From Ophiodon elongatus (lineage: Eukaryota > Chordata > Actinopteri > Perciformes > Hexagrammidae), in NCBI GenBank assembly GCA_016806645.1, contig JACSYO010002005.1, forward strand, positions 1,817,001 through 1,881,000: a stretch of DNA of 64,000 nucleotides. Reading direction: 5' to 3'. How positions within the stretch are numbered: the stretch's first letter is position 1; every line of letters begins with the position of its first letter. Below, piece by piece: positions 20,421 to 32,120 of the stretch. Made by a program: the position numbers and the translations under genes. The notes under the pieces were generated by a model. That model searched no databases, was not told where the DNA came from, and saw only the letters and a list, made by a program, of their open reading frames with translations.

Positions 20421-23084
20421 CTATTTAAGAGTTGGGTTTATTTAATTTTCAAATGCATCGTTGGTTAAAATTGATAAGCTGAACAATTCATGCATGCATC
20501 CATCATTGAAATACCCCAAAAAAGTTAGAGGAAGGGGACACATGACTTACATTCTTCTTCCAAAGTTAGAGCTTCTCACTAATCCCTCCATTCTGCAAAC
20601 CTTTTGGCATGGTTCGGATACCTCTCGGCCTTAGTGCCACTTAACTCCCTCTGGTTTTGGAATACTGTGTGTGTTTTCATGCGTTTGTGTGTGTGTGAAC
20701 AGCCGAGGTTCCCCAGTGTTTTCCTCAAAGTGAATGTGACAGAGTAATACAGGTGAGGTGCATCCGTGGTCAATTTGCTGGGAGCAGGTAGTGGTAAATT
20801 ACTGCACTATATTGTGATACAGCATTGTCCTCTGACATGGGCCCTCCAGGGGGCCTGCGGAGGGCCCGGGGAGATACACCAGGGGGCAATGTTGTACAAA
20901 TAAAATGTAAGTAATGGCATTCACTGCTGTCAGGCTGGCTCTTTCCCCTATTAGAAAGGGTGTGGGAGGTCAAGTCAACTACAGCACAACTGAGATACTT
21001 TCCCATGATTACAATTTCTTAGCAGACGAGAACCAATACTGTTCATACGTCCATGCTCTCACAGAATACCCACGGGGCTCCGGCTTGAGCTTCACTGAGC
21101 TGAGCCACGAGGTCTGAGGATTCCACAGCCTTCAGCAGGTGTGCTGGCGCAGAGATGAATCAGAAGACACTGCTTGCTGGATAGCAGCTCTCTGCTGGTA
21201 TCAAATAACACAAACACACAGGACCAGATCCAGTCTGCAGGGCTGTTGCATGGAGCTCATCGAATCTGATTTCACAGGTCCTCCTTTCTGAGTTCTTTAC
21301 CTTTCTCATTTCTAGGCCTGCTGAAGCACGTCATACAGCAGCCTGCACTCGGCAGGGAAGCAAAGGCTATCCATTAGTCAATGCCATAGAGTAAAGACTG
21401 CCTCTGTAATGGAATCATAAGAGCAGAGCAAGGCATATAACCGAGGGGTTTTTAAACTAGAGTAAAGTAGACGGGTCATGGTCAATTCTGCTGTAGCCTT
21501 CCACTTGCCATCAGCCCCTAATGTGGATATAATACACACTACAATCAATACCCTCTTTTTCATCCAAATTCAAAAGGCTGTAAATTAAAAAGAAAAATAG
21601 GACAAAATTAACACACAGGAAGACCTCTCTTGCCGACCTCATTAGTGGCCATGGCCCATCGAAGGCTGAGTCAGCAATATTGAAAAAAAAAAAACACTGC
21701 ATTTTCCACAAGCAAATTAATGATGCTGCGAGAGCACGATGAGAGCAACAACTAGATGTTTATCAAGTGCATTTCTGATCAGAATGAGTTTTTAGTTTCT
21801 AGGAAGACAATACAGCGTTTGTTAATTAACTTCTTCGGCATAAGCTTTATTTTGGGCAACCTTTTGTCCAGACTTTGCAGCATTTAAAAGAGCTTTATGA
21901 TAATAATAATATTAATAATACATCATATTCATACAGCCCTTTTCAAAGACGCTTTGATATCCACATATCTACGCATCTCTGTAGGCTCAATGCTTTTGCT
22001 ATAGACCTAAATCCCTTTCATTTGTAGGGAGACTTAATCCAGCGGAGGGGTTTCACAGGCAAATGTCTGCCCTGTTTTGCATCATGCTCCTGGCAGTATA
22101 TCCATGATAAAACATCAAGCAGGACTAAAATCTCTGCAGGTGCATACCGAAACCAGAAAAAAAAAGAAAAACAACTCTACATTTAGTCTTCCCTAAAAGA
22201 GGCTAACAACATGAAGGAGCATGTTTGTAGAGGAAAAACTCAATTATGAAGCGTTAAAGGCAGCTGAGTTTTGATGGTGCTTATTTGAGTGCGCAAATAT
22301 GCCCCAGTTTAAACTGCTCCTTAATTCAATTACACCCAATATAATAATGATAGGGCTAGTTTGCCGAAATACGGGAATGTTTTTGGGCTGCCTGCGGGAG
22401 AAAGAACATCTGCAAGGCTCGGTGCTGAACGCTTTGTGCGAGGGTGATAAAGGGTGAGGGAGATAACGGCATGGGGAGTATAGTGTGCGGAGAGTGCCGT
22501 GTGTCAGTGCATGAGGGGCGTCAATGGAAAAGAGGAGATACGTCTTCATAACATAGTGATGAAAACTCATTCAGTACTGTCCATTCCTTACTTTTTTTTA
22601 ATCTGACGACTGAGGGGGGTGGGGGGGGCACTCTCTCCGTCTCCCTCTCTCTTTCTGACATCTACCAGGTGGCGGGGCCCGATAAGTGAGATGCTGAGTA
22701 GGTGTTTTTTGAATATTCTTGTGGATCATTCGATCATTCAGCGTGTGTGAGAGGGGGAGATTTGTGGGAACCATTTGAATAGTAATGTATGATTTTTCAC
22801 CCCGCTGGACAAAAGACTCGCAGAGACAAATCTGGAGCGGATTGGATTGATTGGAATGAGAGCGCAGGCTAAAAACGACATTGTCATTGAGGAAATATGG
22901 CAACCACTTGTTATTTGAGAAGAGGTGGGCTGCGTGGGATCTCACTTTACATCTTACCCTTTAAATGTGTGAAAAATTTTTCTTAAACCACAATCCAATC
23001 AGACACGGAGCAGTTGGCCAAGTATGTGGAGTACAGACCAAAAAACAAACAATCAAGGCAGCTGTGCTTCCTTACAGGGAAGGC
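20421..23084. other. no gene recognised
   Basis: Mostly unique-looking sequence with one GC-rich patch near 20840-20880 (GGGCCCTCCAGGGGGCC) and a short AATAAT run at 21901-21920. None of the open frames here has a recognisable domain. Confidence 0.6.
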
Positions 23085-23625
23085 ATCTCTCATCCATGAC
23101 CTCTCCATTACCATTGAGATCTCTCCTCCACAGTGCAGCAGCCCGGCTGGTCTTCAACCTACCCAAGTTCTCCCACACCACCCGGCTCCTCCCCACCCTG
23201 CACTGGCTACAAGTGGCTGCTCGAGTCTGATTCAAGACACTGGTATTTGCCCGTCGGCTCAGATTGGCTCAGGCCCCGTCATCCAGGACACGGTCAAACT
23301 AAACACCTCAGCCCGTCCACTATGCTCTGCTACTGTCCATCGGCTTGCTACTCCCTCACTACAAGGGAGGCACATCTCCCGCTCCTCAGTTGTGACATCA
23401 GGACAGCAGGAACACATCTGTTCAGACTGCACCTAGGCCCATGAAAATAAAAATGAAAATCTAGCTTTTATTGTCTCTTAACGTCGCACTTGAAGCAGTT
23501 CTTCATATGTGCTGAAGTTGATGCGCTTTCCTGCAATTTCTCGGGTTGTATCCACCTGATTGAATGCACTTTTTGGAAATCGCTTTGGGTGAAAGTGTCG
23601 ATTGAATATAATATAATGTAACAAG
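23085..23625 (+). mobile_element. 3' end of a non-LTR retrotransposon (L2/CR1-like group)
   Basis: Translation at 23130-23230 reads CAAARLVFNLPKFSHT then LLPTLHWLQVAARVRFKTLV across a stop, the typical C-terminal end of the fish LINE ORF. The 3' part (ATCGCTTTGGGTGAAAGTGT) resembles the 'cgctttggataaaagcgtctg' tail of such elements. Stops and frameshifts show it is dead. Confidence 0.75.
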
Positions 23626-23979
23626 GTTTGTACTTCTCTCACAAGATCTTGTGGTTTTTTTTTTTCGACACAACTACTTCCATCACTTGTCATGCTGAGT
23701 GCAACGCCACATAGATCTTTAAGGAGAGACTGTCCACAAAGTGTGCGCCTCTATCCCCATTTGTATGATTCATCTCGTGACAATGTGCATATACCTTTTG
23801 CCCCGCCTTCGAGTGTTGCCCTTTAGAAACGGGTACAAACGTTTGCCCTGTCCTTTGATCGGACGACGCATCACAAACTAGTTTGTTTCAAGTGCACTGA
23901 ACCCTTTACTGCACCTGAGATTTTACATATTTTGGTCACCATCAACAACAAGACACTACATGAAAGCATCGGTAATGAT

Positions 23980-24290
23980 AATTCAATTCAATTAAATTTA
24001 TTTTGTATAGCCCAAAATCACAAATTTCAAATTTGCCTCAGAGGGCTTTACAATCTGTACACATAGGACAGGAAGGGTGGGCGTCAGCCGGGTCACGGCA
24101 GGAGGCAGGAGGCAGGAGTCAGGAGGCAGGAGGCAGGAGGCAGGAGGCAGGATGCAGGATGCAGGATCAGGGTCCAGATGCAACCACGATCCATGGAAAC
24201 CTGCGAGGCGAGAAGGCACAAAGACTCCGGCGATGGAGCAGAGTTAGTAATGTGCATTAGTGGTGCATGAATTCATACAGAAGGAAATCG
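23980..24290 (+). repeat. acanthomorph dispersed repeat with internal minisatellite
   Basis: Starts TTTTGTATAGCCCAAAATCA, then TTTGCCTCAGAGGGCTTTAC, a sequence I know as a common interspersed repeat in spiny-rayed fish; the right part (GGAGCAGAGTTAGTAATGTG) belongs to the same family. Confidence 0.65.
24098..24168. repeat. 7-bp minisatellite (GGCAGGA)n
   Basis: About ten copies of AGGCAGG with GAGTC and GATGC variants, inside the dispersed repeat. Confidence 0.95.
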
Positions 24291-27180
24291 AGATAATAAT
24301 AATAATCCAATAATGCCTAATTCTATATAGTTTAAGTAGATTTTTTTGCTAAAGCTTCTGTACATGCAGGACTTTTACTTGGAGTATTTTTACAGTGTGT
24401 TGTTGCTACTTTTGCTTAAGTGAAGAACCTGAAAACTTTCCTACCACTATCATTATGTAAATGTCTCCAGTGCAGCGCCGTCCCAGTGAAAATTTTCGAT
24501 GAATCTAGAAACTCAAAGAAAGTATACACAGTGGGAATGTCTACCTTCTTAACTTTTTCCTTCCAATACAATTTCGTTCAACGTAGGGTATCTACGAATA
24601 CAAATCCAATACCAGTGCTCTTTTTTCCTGAATTTAAGTCTGTGTACATCTTAGGACTCATTGCAATAATTTTTTATGTACGGAAACATGAGGCCAGGGA
24701 TTGCCGTTAACAACTGTATTCAAAGGCAGTTGATTCCAAATTCAGAGCATTTGGGGTTGCCTCCACGCGGCTCTCAACATGGCGACGACAGAGCGGCCGT
24801 TGGCCGGGGGTTACTGCATATGAGTACACACACACCCGGACTCAGGTGCACTGACATGATCGAAGCTCAGATTACAACACACACAGAGGGAGTGTGACTT
24901 CATTCTCAGCTCAGGTAGCCAGCACTCTGCTATATCTTTAAATAGCCAATATCTGTCTGCTGCTAAATCAATGCTCAGATTTTTGGATTCAACACCTTTC
25001 ATGTCAATTGCTGATAGTCCAAGTCGGTATTGACAACCAACCTCACTCGGATTATCACATTGGTGCGTCCCAAACACAGAGCCCAAGTAATATTCTTTTT
25101 GGGGTCCCCATCGTGTATCCCGGTCTTTCGGCAGTGAATGGTGGCTGGATGGCTCATCAACCGAAAACAAATCAACCCTGTGAAATGGCAGAGCAGTGTC
25201 ACAGTGTGGGCTGAGGTGGCAGCAGCAATGCACCAGCCGGATGACAAGGAGTGAGAGAGGGCTGTCTTGCATCAGAAAAAACACTTAGGGATGCCGGCAT
25301 GAAGCAAAGAGATCAATATGGCACAGTCATTGTACACACTGTAATTGATGAACACGTGGCTTGTGAGGACTTCTTCTCGACCCTCTAAACCTTGCAGGCT
25401 AATTTCAGCCCAATCGAACCGGCTCAATAAGGCCTATTAACTCAGAGTGCTTTTATTTACCTGCGATAGGCCTTGCCGTTCGTATCGGAGGACATTTGTA
25501 TCCCTATTTTTAAACTTTCTATAAGCAACACACAGCAGCAAAGGGCTTTAAAGTCTCTGACTATCGAGGGAGATTCCACCGTGTCTATTCCTTTTTTTTC
25601 TTTTTACAATAGTATTTACAATACAGCACATTCAGCTATGCTGCCGTGTAATAATCCTTGAAATACCAGCTCTCTCATCTCAACTTCTTGTCATGCTTCC
25701 TCTGCAGAAAATGCAACGCAGGAATCAAAAATAGTCTGCAAATTATTCAGCTCTGACTGCGGCTGGGGTACTTTAATTAAAGCCGTTTGATGTTTGCTCT
25801 TGAGCATTTCGAGACCCACTACGGCTGGCTCTGATGTAAGAATAGGACAGGAGTGGCCATAAAGGTGATGTGTATGGCTGTGGATGTGCTGGAACACCTA
25901 ACTACCTCACTATAGGGCTTTCACAGCCTCCCTGCGGCGGCAATAAATCCACCCTGTGATTGGAGAGAGGAGGTAATGAGGGGCCCGGCGCACTCCGTGG
26001 CCACACACACACCCACAGACATCCGAAGGCACGCGGATTCCTCCGTAAATAAAACCACCACTGACCCTGACAGCGGTCTGATCCTCTTGGTCTGCCACAA
26101 TCACCTTCCTCCAGTAAATCTATCTAATTAACTCCGCAGCTGAAACCGAAGAGTCTCTCCTCCAGTCAATCCGGTTTCCAGCAGGGTAACAGTTTCTGAC
26201 AGCACACAAAATTACCTGCATAAAATTAAGTCTTTTTCTCTTGGCGTTCTTGCTTTTTCTCCACAGCATTAATTGTTGTTTGCGAAAAAAGAACAGAAAG
26301 CGTTGGACGTGTAGAATTGATGGCCACAGAAAACCATTTCTTTCAAGTCGGACAAATGGCTTTTGAGTTAACTTCAAAAAACAAGGTCTGAATTTTCCCT
26401 GACAGCGTGTCACTTAACAGGATGTATTTCTGCACAGCGCCTAACGCCGCGGTGCCTTTGCTTGTTTTTCATGCTCTCTATTATTCATGTAACAGGCAGA
26501 TTGAGTGGGAAAATGGGGGAAAACAGCACGGCGTGATGATAAATGGATTAGCAAATTTCCTCCGTGCCTCAAACATGCCTTTCTTGTTCTTTACTTTTGC
26601 CTCCCACCAAACCAAAGCCAACCTCTGCTGACCTTTCGCATGTAGCATCTGAGAAACTGAACGAGAACCTGGATAAAGTTAATTGGCTGCTTCCTTACAC
26701 TCTGAAAGCTGCTGATAATTAATCAGAGAGAACAAAAGCCACTACATCACCACCTAATTATGGGTGAGCACTTGGCAGGCTCGGCACAGAGGATCCTCGT
26801 CGTCTGTGTTTGGTCTTTTATCTGCAGCGTGTTTGTGTGCATCATGCCAGCGTTTGCTACCTGCGGTTATGCCTCATTACATACTTGATAATGTGTTTTG
26901 ATTGCAGCAAGCAAAACATTGTTGTAACATGTCTTAGATGTTTGGAATCATTTCTCAAAATCCAATTACGTAATAATTACGCAATGCCAACGAAGAGAGT
27001 GTGAGCGGGCTCTCCCCTGATTAAAAACTCGAGGTCTAATTTTTGTTATTGGGAAATGATGATTAGTTGAAAGGAACGATTTATCTCTCCTCACATGCAG
27101 GACTTTTTTATTGAAATGTTTTGTGTTTGATCATTATAAAAAAAACTTCTGTTCAGTTGTTTTAAGGTTGTTAATGTATA
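24291..27180. other. no gene recognised; AATTA-rich stretches
   Basis: No coding exon recognised. 24740-24790 shares GCATTTGGGGTTGCCTC and GGCTCTCAACATGGCGAC with 48050-48090, so it is a dispersed repeat piece. 25900-26800 is repeat-poor and contains homeodomain-type words (TCTAATTAAC, GATAATTAATCAG, CCTAATTATGG) that would suit an enhancer; conservation cannot be judged here. Confidence 0.5.
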
Positions 27181-27182
27181 TA

Positions 27183-27210
27183 GGTATATATATATATATA
27201 TATATATATA
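27183..27210. repeat. (TA)n microsatellite
   Basis: Short TA run directly beside the 27.2-kb hairpin. Confidence 0.95.
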
Positions 27211-27293
27211 TGGGTTTATATTAATTAGCACAGCCTGCTAACACTTCTATTTAGAGGAGTGTTAGCAGGCTGTGCTAATTAATATAAAACCCA
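27211..27293. repeat. near-perfect 83-bp inverted repeat (hairpin)
   Basis: Arms about 27212-27248 and 27255-27292 with a 6-nt loop (ATTTAG). Left arm begins GGGTTTATATTAATTAGCAC; the right arm is its reverse complement apart from one extra A and one T-G position. Could be a small foldback element, a template-switch product or a microRNA-like precursor; nothing here decides which. Confidence 0.9.
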
Positions 27294-27300
27294 AAGTACC

Positions 27301-30300
27301 ACAGAAGGTGATGGGAATGTTGTTAGCTTTGCAAATATTTTCATGTTTCATATTTTCATCCAAAAGTCTCAGACAAGTTAACAATTTGACCACGATGGTA
27401 GCGCTATGAAAAGCTCAAAAGGTATCACTAAAACGTTTACAATTCATCCTGAGAACAACATGAATGTCTTTAGTTGTTGGGACCACAAATGTCAACCTCT
27501 CGGTGGCATTAGGTCATTAGGGTTTTTTCCTCTGGGCACCATGAATATCTGTACCAATTTCCATGGCAATCCTTATAATAGTGATCAATAATAATAGCTA
27601 TACCTCACGCCAACTGCAGCTGTGCTACCATGCTATAAACCAAATCTTAAAATGTGTCTGCACAGACTGCTTGATACATTTATTCCAGGCCATGGTTAAT
27701 TCTGTCAGAGACACATATGATTGACCTTTTATAACAAATGGTTATTGCAGAAAGATTTGGCATAAAACGCTGAGCGTGATCATACCAGTGCCGATGATAA
27801 GTGCAAGGGTATGAAGGGAAAAATGCGAGTAACGCATGATTGATTTGTTTTACTTGATTTATGGTTTGATGTTTTTCTGTTGTGCAAACACGAACATGGT
27901 CATTCCCCTCTAGCTGTTTGAGGAAACACAAGCTCCCCAAGAGTCATACTTCAAATACATCTTTCCTGTAATTTTCTCTGCCAAAATACCTGCAACACCT
28001 TTTTATTTTTCTTTGTTAAAAGAGAAACACAGATGCAAGCCATTTGATTTGAAAACCAGATAAACCAGATAAAACTCCTACCTATCACGGCAAAGTGGGT
28101 TCGTGTTCCTCTAAAATCAAATTACTCTGAAAACTTTTAGCCTCAGATGTTGCTGCGCCCTGGTTTGGAATAATGGTTGTGTCATTGCAAAAGAAGAAAG
28201 AGAGGACGAAAGAGAGATCATCACCACTTTGTCCAAAGTTTGCAAGTAGGGGCCAACACTATTTCATTTGCAAGATTATTGAATTCATTATCTCAACTTG
28301 TCAGTCTCTGTTATGACTGAGAATCATCTTTTAGCTGCTCCTCGGTGGGATAAATAACAGCATTCCTTTTCATTAGAAAACCCTCCGTCTTATCTATGGA
28401 CCGGTTTGTTCCATAATCAATTAATTAATCATTTTGCCATCAGAGGCTTCAGTTTGACGTCTGATGTTGTCGCCAGCTTTTATTTCATTAGGCTGGTCTG
28501 CTCTATCTTCCTGATGATAGCAGACAAAGTCATCTTAAAAGTGAAGAATATTTTCCCGTCTCCTCTTCTGTTTCCTCACCCTTTTATTACGGGATGTAAT
28601 ATCCACCATACCATAGGGCCCCCCTCCCCCATTCCCTTTTTTGCATACACACACACACACACACACACGTTATGGCAGGAGCTCCATCTTAAAGAAATGA
28701 GGGGGGCCAGGGAGCAATTAGATTCAGCTGGAGACTTTTTAATGTGAATTCCTCTCCAATGCAGCGTCGCTTTCCTCTAGAGAAATCTCAATGTCAAATA
28801 TAGGATCTTTGATCATTTACAGCCATATGGCATTGCTAAGCATGGCCAACATGGTGCGTGTATACGCGTGAGCGCCGGCAATGTCTGCAAGGTCAAATAA
28901 TGCAAAGCTCTTTCAAATGACATCCCTTCCCCAGGTAGAGACTCAACCAAAGAAATAAATGTCAGTAATGAGATGTTACTCCAAGGGTGTTTCATAGAAT
29001 ATTAGAAAAATTAACTCAGTGCCGTCATTACATTGAGAAAGTCAAATGATGATGTGACCTTTAAGATGAAGAAGTCAGTGAGTACTAAAGTAGGTCTGGA
29101 CCACAGAGACTCTATCATCCGGTTAAAGTTAGGGTTTCTAATAGAGGCCTGAAGGAGTTGTAGTTTGGGCCGCAAGACTGCATAGGCTGAGAAATGCTCT
29201 CTGGGCTTTAATGCATCAGTTCAACGTTTGGGTCCAGCTGGACGTTTGGGCCAAATATGAAAAATTTCCCTGAAAGTGCTCCTGAGATATTGCTTTCACC
29301 AGAATGCACCGGACTGACAGACATGACATAATGCCTTTGCATTGCCGCTGCAGAGCGGTGGAGCAAAAACCTGAATGAATCCAGTCGTGAGTCAACAGCG
29401 TACCAGTCAGATCAGGAAGAGCCGCTTCTGTTGATGAACTCCAAGATACAACTGTTACAAAAATAAAAGTAGTTGATATTGTATGCATTGAAACAGCGGT
29501 ATTTCTAATTATAGTTCACTGTTTTGTATTGCTTCAGCCGACACAGTGTGGTACGTAGCACACTGTGTAACAGCGTGTAGTCTCTGCTGAAGCATGTTTG
29601 CAGGGCAAAGCAAAGAAACAGCAAGATCAATAGTCCTCCTTCTCCTGGGTCTGGTAGAAAAGAAATTTAAAAAAGCTTTGTATCCGCCTATAAAAAAAGC
29701 AGATCAGTTCTATATTAACATGATCAATGAAGCCAACTTTGCCTTCTTTACTACGAGAAGTATCAAATGTCAAAAGGTAAAGAGAATGAGAGATGATTCT
29801 TACAAAAAGGTTCTTATGCCCGATTTATCCCAGTGTAAAAAGACTCAATACAAAAATAAATTGCTTGTCAAGATAAAAATAACAGTGTAAATAGCAAATA
29901 AATGAAAGTAATTCTTGACAGTTGAATTAAAGACATGTTTAGAACAGAAACACAAAGATCTATTTAGAATGTGCATCCTTTAGAAATCCCTTTCAAACTG
30001 CTCTTTGAAAAGGACTCCCCCCATCTGTACCTGTCACTGTCAAAACCCTCTGAAAACAACTCCTTTACAGATGTCGACTTCATGTTGTGCATTTTTCATG
30101 AAGTGGTATACAGTTCTTTCCGGGGAACCACAAGACATGTTTACGTCTTTCCCTACCAGCAAAGATGGAAGTCTCAAAGAGCATTCTTCTGTATTTTTAA
30201 ACTACTTTACTTTTGCTTAAAGGCAAATTCCAGTGATTTAATGTTGAAGATTTTAGACACCTTTTTAAAAGAAATGACAAAATTGAAGCAACAGTGCGAG

Positions 30301-30365
30301 ATATCGTGACATTTTTCAAAATACAAGCCTTAGGTAGAGGCTTGTGTTGTAAAGTGTCCCTCAGA
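27301..30365. other. no gene recognised
   Basis: Repeat-poor except a CA run at 28646-28669. 28400-28540 (CAATTAATTAATCATTTTGC and following) looks like unique regulatory-type sequence. A nested hairpin lies at 29529-29593. Confidence 0.5.
29529..29593. repeat. nested inverted repeat
   Basis: Inner perfect arms ACACAGTGTG (29541-29550) and CACACTGTGT (29559-29568) around GTACGTAG; outer arms GCTTCAGC (29531-29538) and GCTGAAGC (29586-29593). Confidence 0.85.
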
Positions 30366-30369
30366 CCTG

Positions 30370-30545
30370 ATATAACCAGAGAAGACATTATTCAACAGTT
30401 CCCACCTTTGTGCTAAGCTAAGCAAACTAACACCTGCTCTGCTTCACATTCGACCCATAGATATGTGGAGAGTGGTATCAATCTTCTCATCCAACTCTCT
30501 GCAAGTAATCGAATAAGTGTATTTCCCGAAATGTCAAATGAGTCT
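30370..30545 (+). repeat. dispersed repeat, GCTAAGCTAAGC family, copy 1
   Basis: GTGCTAAGCTAAGCAAACTA, then AGAGTGGTATCAATCTTCTC and AATAAGTGTATTTCCC, a well-known fish interspersed repeat. A second, more decayed copy is at 42380-42540. Confidence 0.65.
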
Positions 30546-30738
30546 GTTAACTGATGTGTAAAATTGGGTTGAGTTCCCTTTCCATTGAAGTACTTTGCTA
30601 TATTTTGAAACGCGACAGCTTAGAATTAAGCTACAAGCACAAAAAAGGGAAATGGACAAAGTTGTGGAGCAAACCTAAAAATCACCTGACGGACATTAAT
30701 GTAAATATACATTTTAAGAAATTCATCAATAACGCTGC

Positions 30739-30799
30739 GGTTGCTTCGCTGAGGTTGCTTCGCTGAGGTTGCTTCGCTGAGGTTGCTTCGCTGAGGTTA
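30739..30799. repeat. 14-bp minisatellite
   Basis: Four perfect copies of GGTTGCTTCGCTGA (30739-30794) plus a partial fifth. Confidence 0.97.
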
Positions 30800-31531
30800 C
30801 TCCCTCTGTTGTCAACCAAGCTCGCGGCTGGCTTTGACACATGTAGTAGAAAAAAAACCATTTATGCGGAGACGCGATTGAGCAGAAGATTAAAATGATG
30901 AATCCACAAGCTGTCCCAATCAGTTTGAATTGCACTGGAAAGATCATACAGTACAATGTGATCTCTTTAAAGCAACTGAACTCAAATGTTCTCAAGTGTT
31001 CCCCTTCATTTTTTCCTCTCTTCACGGCTAGATTTCCTTCCTTTCTGTTTGTTTTTTTTCCCTGTGCATGTATGCTTTTCAAAGGGATACAGCTGTTTAA
31101 TTTTTAAAGACCTTTTCGCTGAATTAGGTCAGCACATATCTGGAAACATGCACTGCATATCTCTTTAATTCAAAATGCATTTCCGTGGGTTTGAACAAAG
31201 CTCGGTCTCGTTATATGCATGTGTAATGCATTGCTCACAAAAGGTTCTCTGGGACTCGGGGGTTATTAACTTGGTATCTGTTGCTTGAAGCAGATTTTAA
31301 ATAGGCTACTTGTGTAAAAATCTCCATAAAATATGTTGTAAATTGAAGTAAAGTTAATGCCATATTTGAGCAGGATGTTGCAGTAATCTTTCTTCTGGAG
31401 AAACCTGTTATTTTATTTCTGTATGGATGCTGACTTTAAATACTCAAGGTCTGTGTGTATCCCTCAACGACGAAGTGCTCTCATTCCAAGAAAGTGTCGT
31501 CAAGGCCTGCCTAGTACGTTTGTAAAAAAAA

Positions 31532-31549
31532 AAAAAAAAAAGCGCTGAC
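31532..31549. repeat. poly(A) run
   Basis: About 18 consecutive A with no recognised element in front. Confidence 0.9.
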
Positions 31550-31779
31550 TTCATATGTTTTCAAGCACAGAGAGAGGTAGTTGCGAGGTATTAGAAAAAT
31601 ACTCTGTCTCTTCCCTCCGCGGAGACTTAAACTAAATTTACTATCTGCCGTGCCTGGCTCAGAGCTACCGCTGCACTCCTCTGAGAGCGGAGAAGGGAAA
31701 GAAAGAGAAAAAAAAGAAAGGGGACGGGAGACAGAACCCTCGTAATCCTTAACAAGGGAAGTTGAGATAAACTTTTTAC

Positions 31780-32120
31780 CGTGATGCTTTTGTTTATGAG
31801 TGTGTAGGTCTGTTCGTGTGCTGGGTTCCCAGCAGTGCTGTGGCAGTGTTAGTGCGACTGTCAGAGCCAGACTGCATAGCTGTGACCTGGATAAACCAGC
31901 GCAGGAAGAGGCCTCACCTCTAGTTAGTCTCAGCAGGACAGAGTCGAGCAGTTAGGTGACAGAGAACAACTGCTGCTGCTGCTGCTGCTGCTTCCCAGTC
32001 AGTGCGAGGATGCAATCGCTCAGCGTGTCAAGCGTTTTCTGGTGCGCGCACGGACCAAGTGAGATGCTGAGCGATGGGCGCTCACACGCACACACACAGC
32101 ATGCGGAATTTCTGAGATAA
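31780..32120 (+). promoter_or_regulatory. candidate 5' exon or promoter with (CTG)n
   Basis: GC-richer and repeat-poor; a (TGC)7-8 run at 31971-31993 is followed by an ATG at 32010 that opens a 36-codon frame (MQSLSVSSVFWCAHGPSEML and onward), with a good donor CCAA|GTGAGA at 32058/32059. This is what a first exon would look like, but no protein family is recognised and no downstream exon was found. Confidence 0.25.

Noticed and set aside
23133..23444. Host gene exon
   Set aside because: The reading is the C-terminal end of a LINE ORF with stops and frameshifts.
24811..25284. 157-residue minus-strand open frame
   Set aside because: No recognisable motif, overlapping frames on the other strand, and no supporting exon structure.
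29971..30309. 112-residue plus-strand open frame
   Set aside because: AT-rich, no recognisable domain; its end borders a dispersed repeat.
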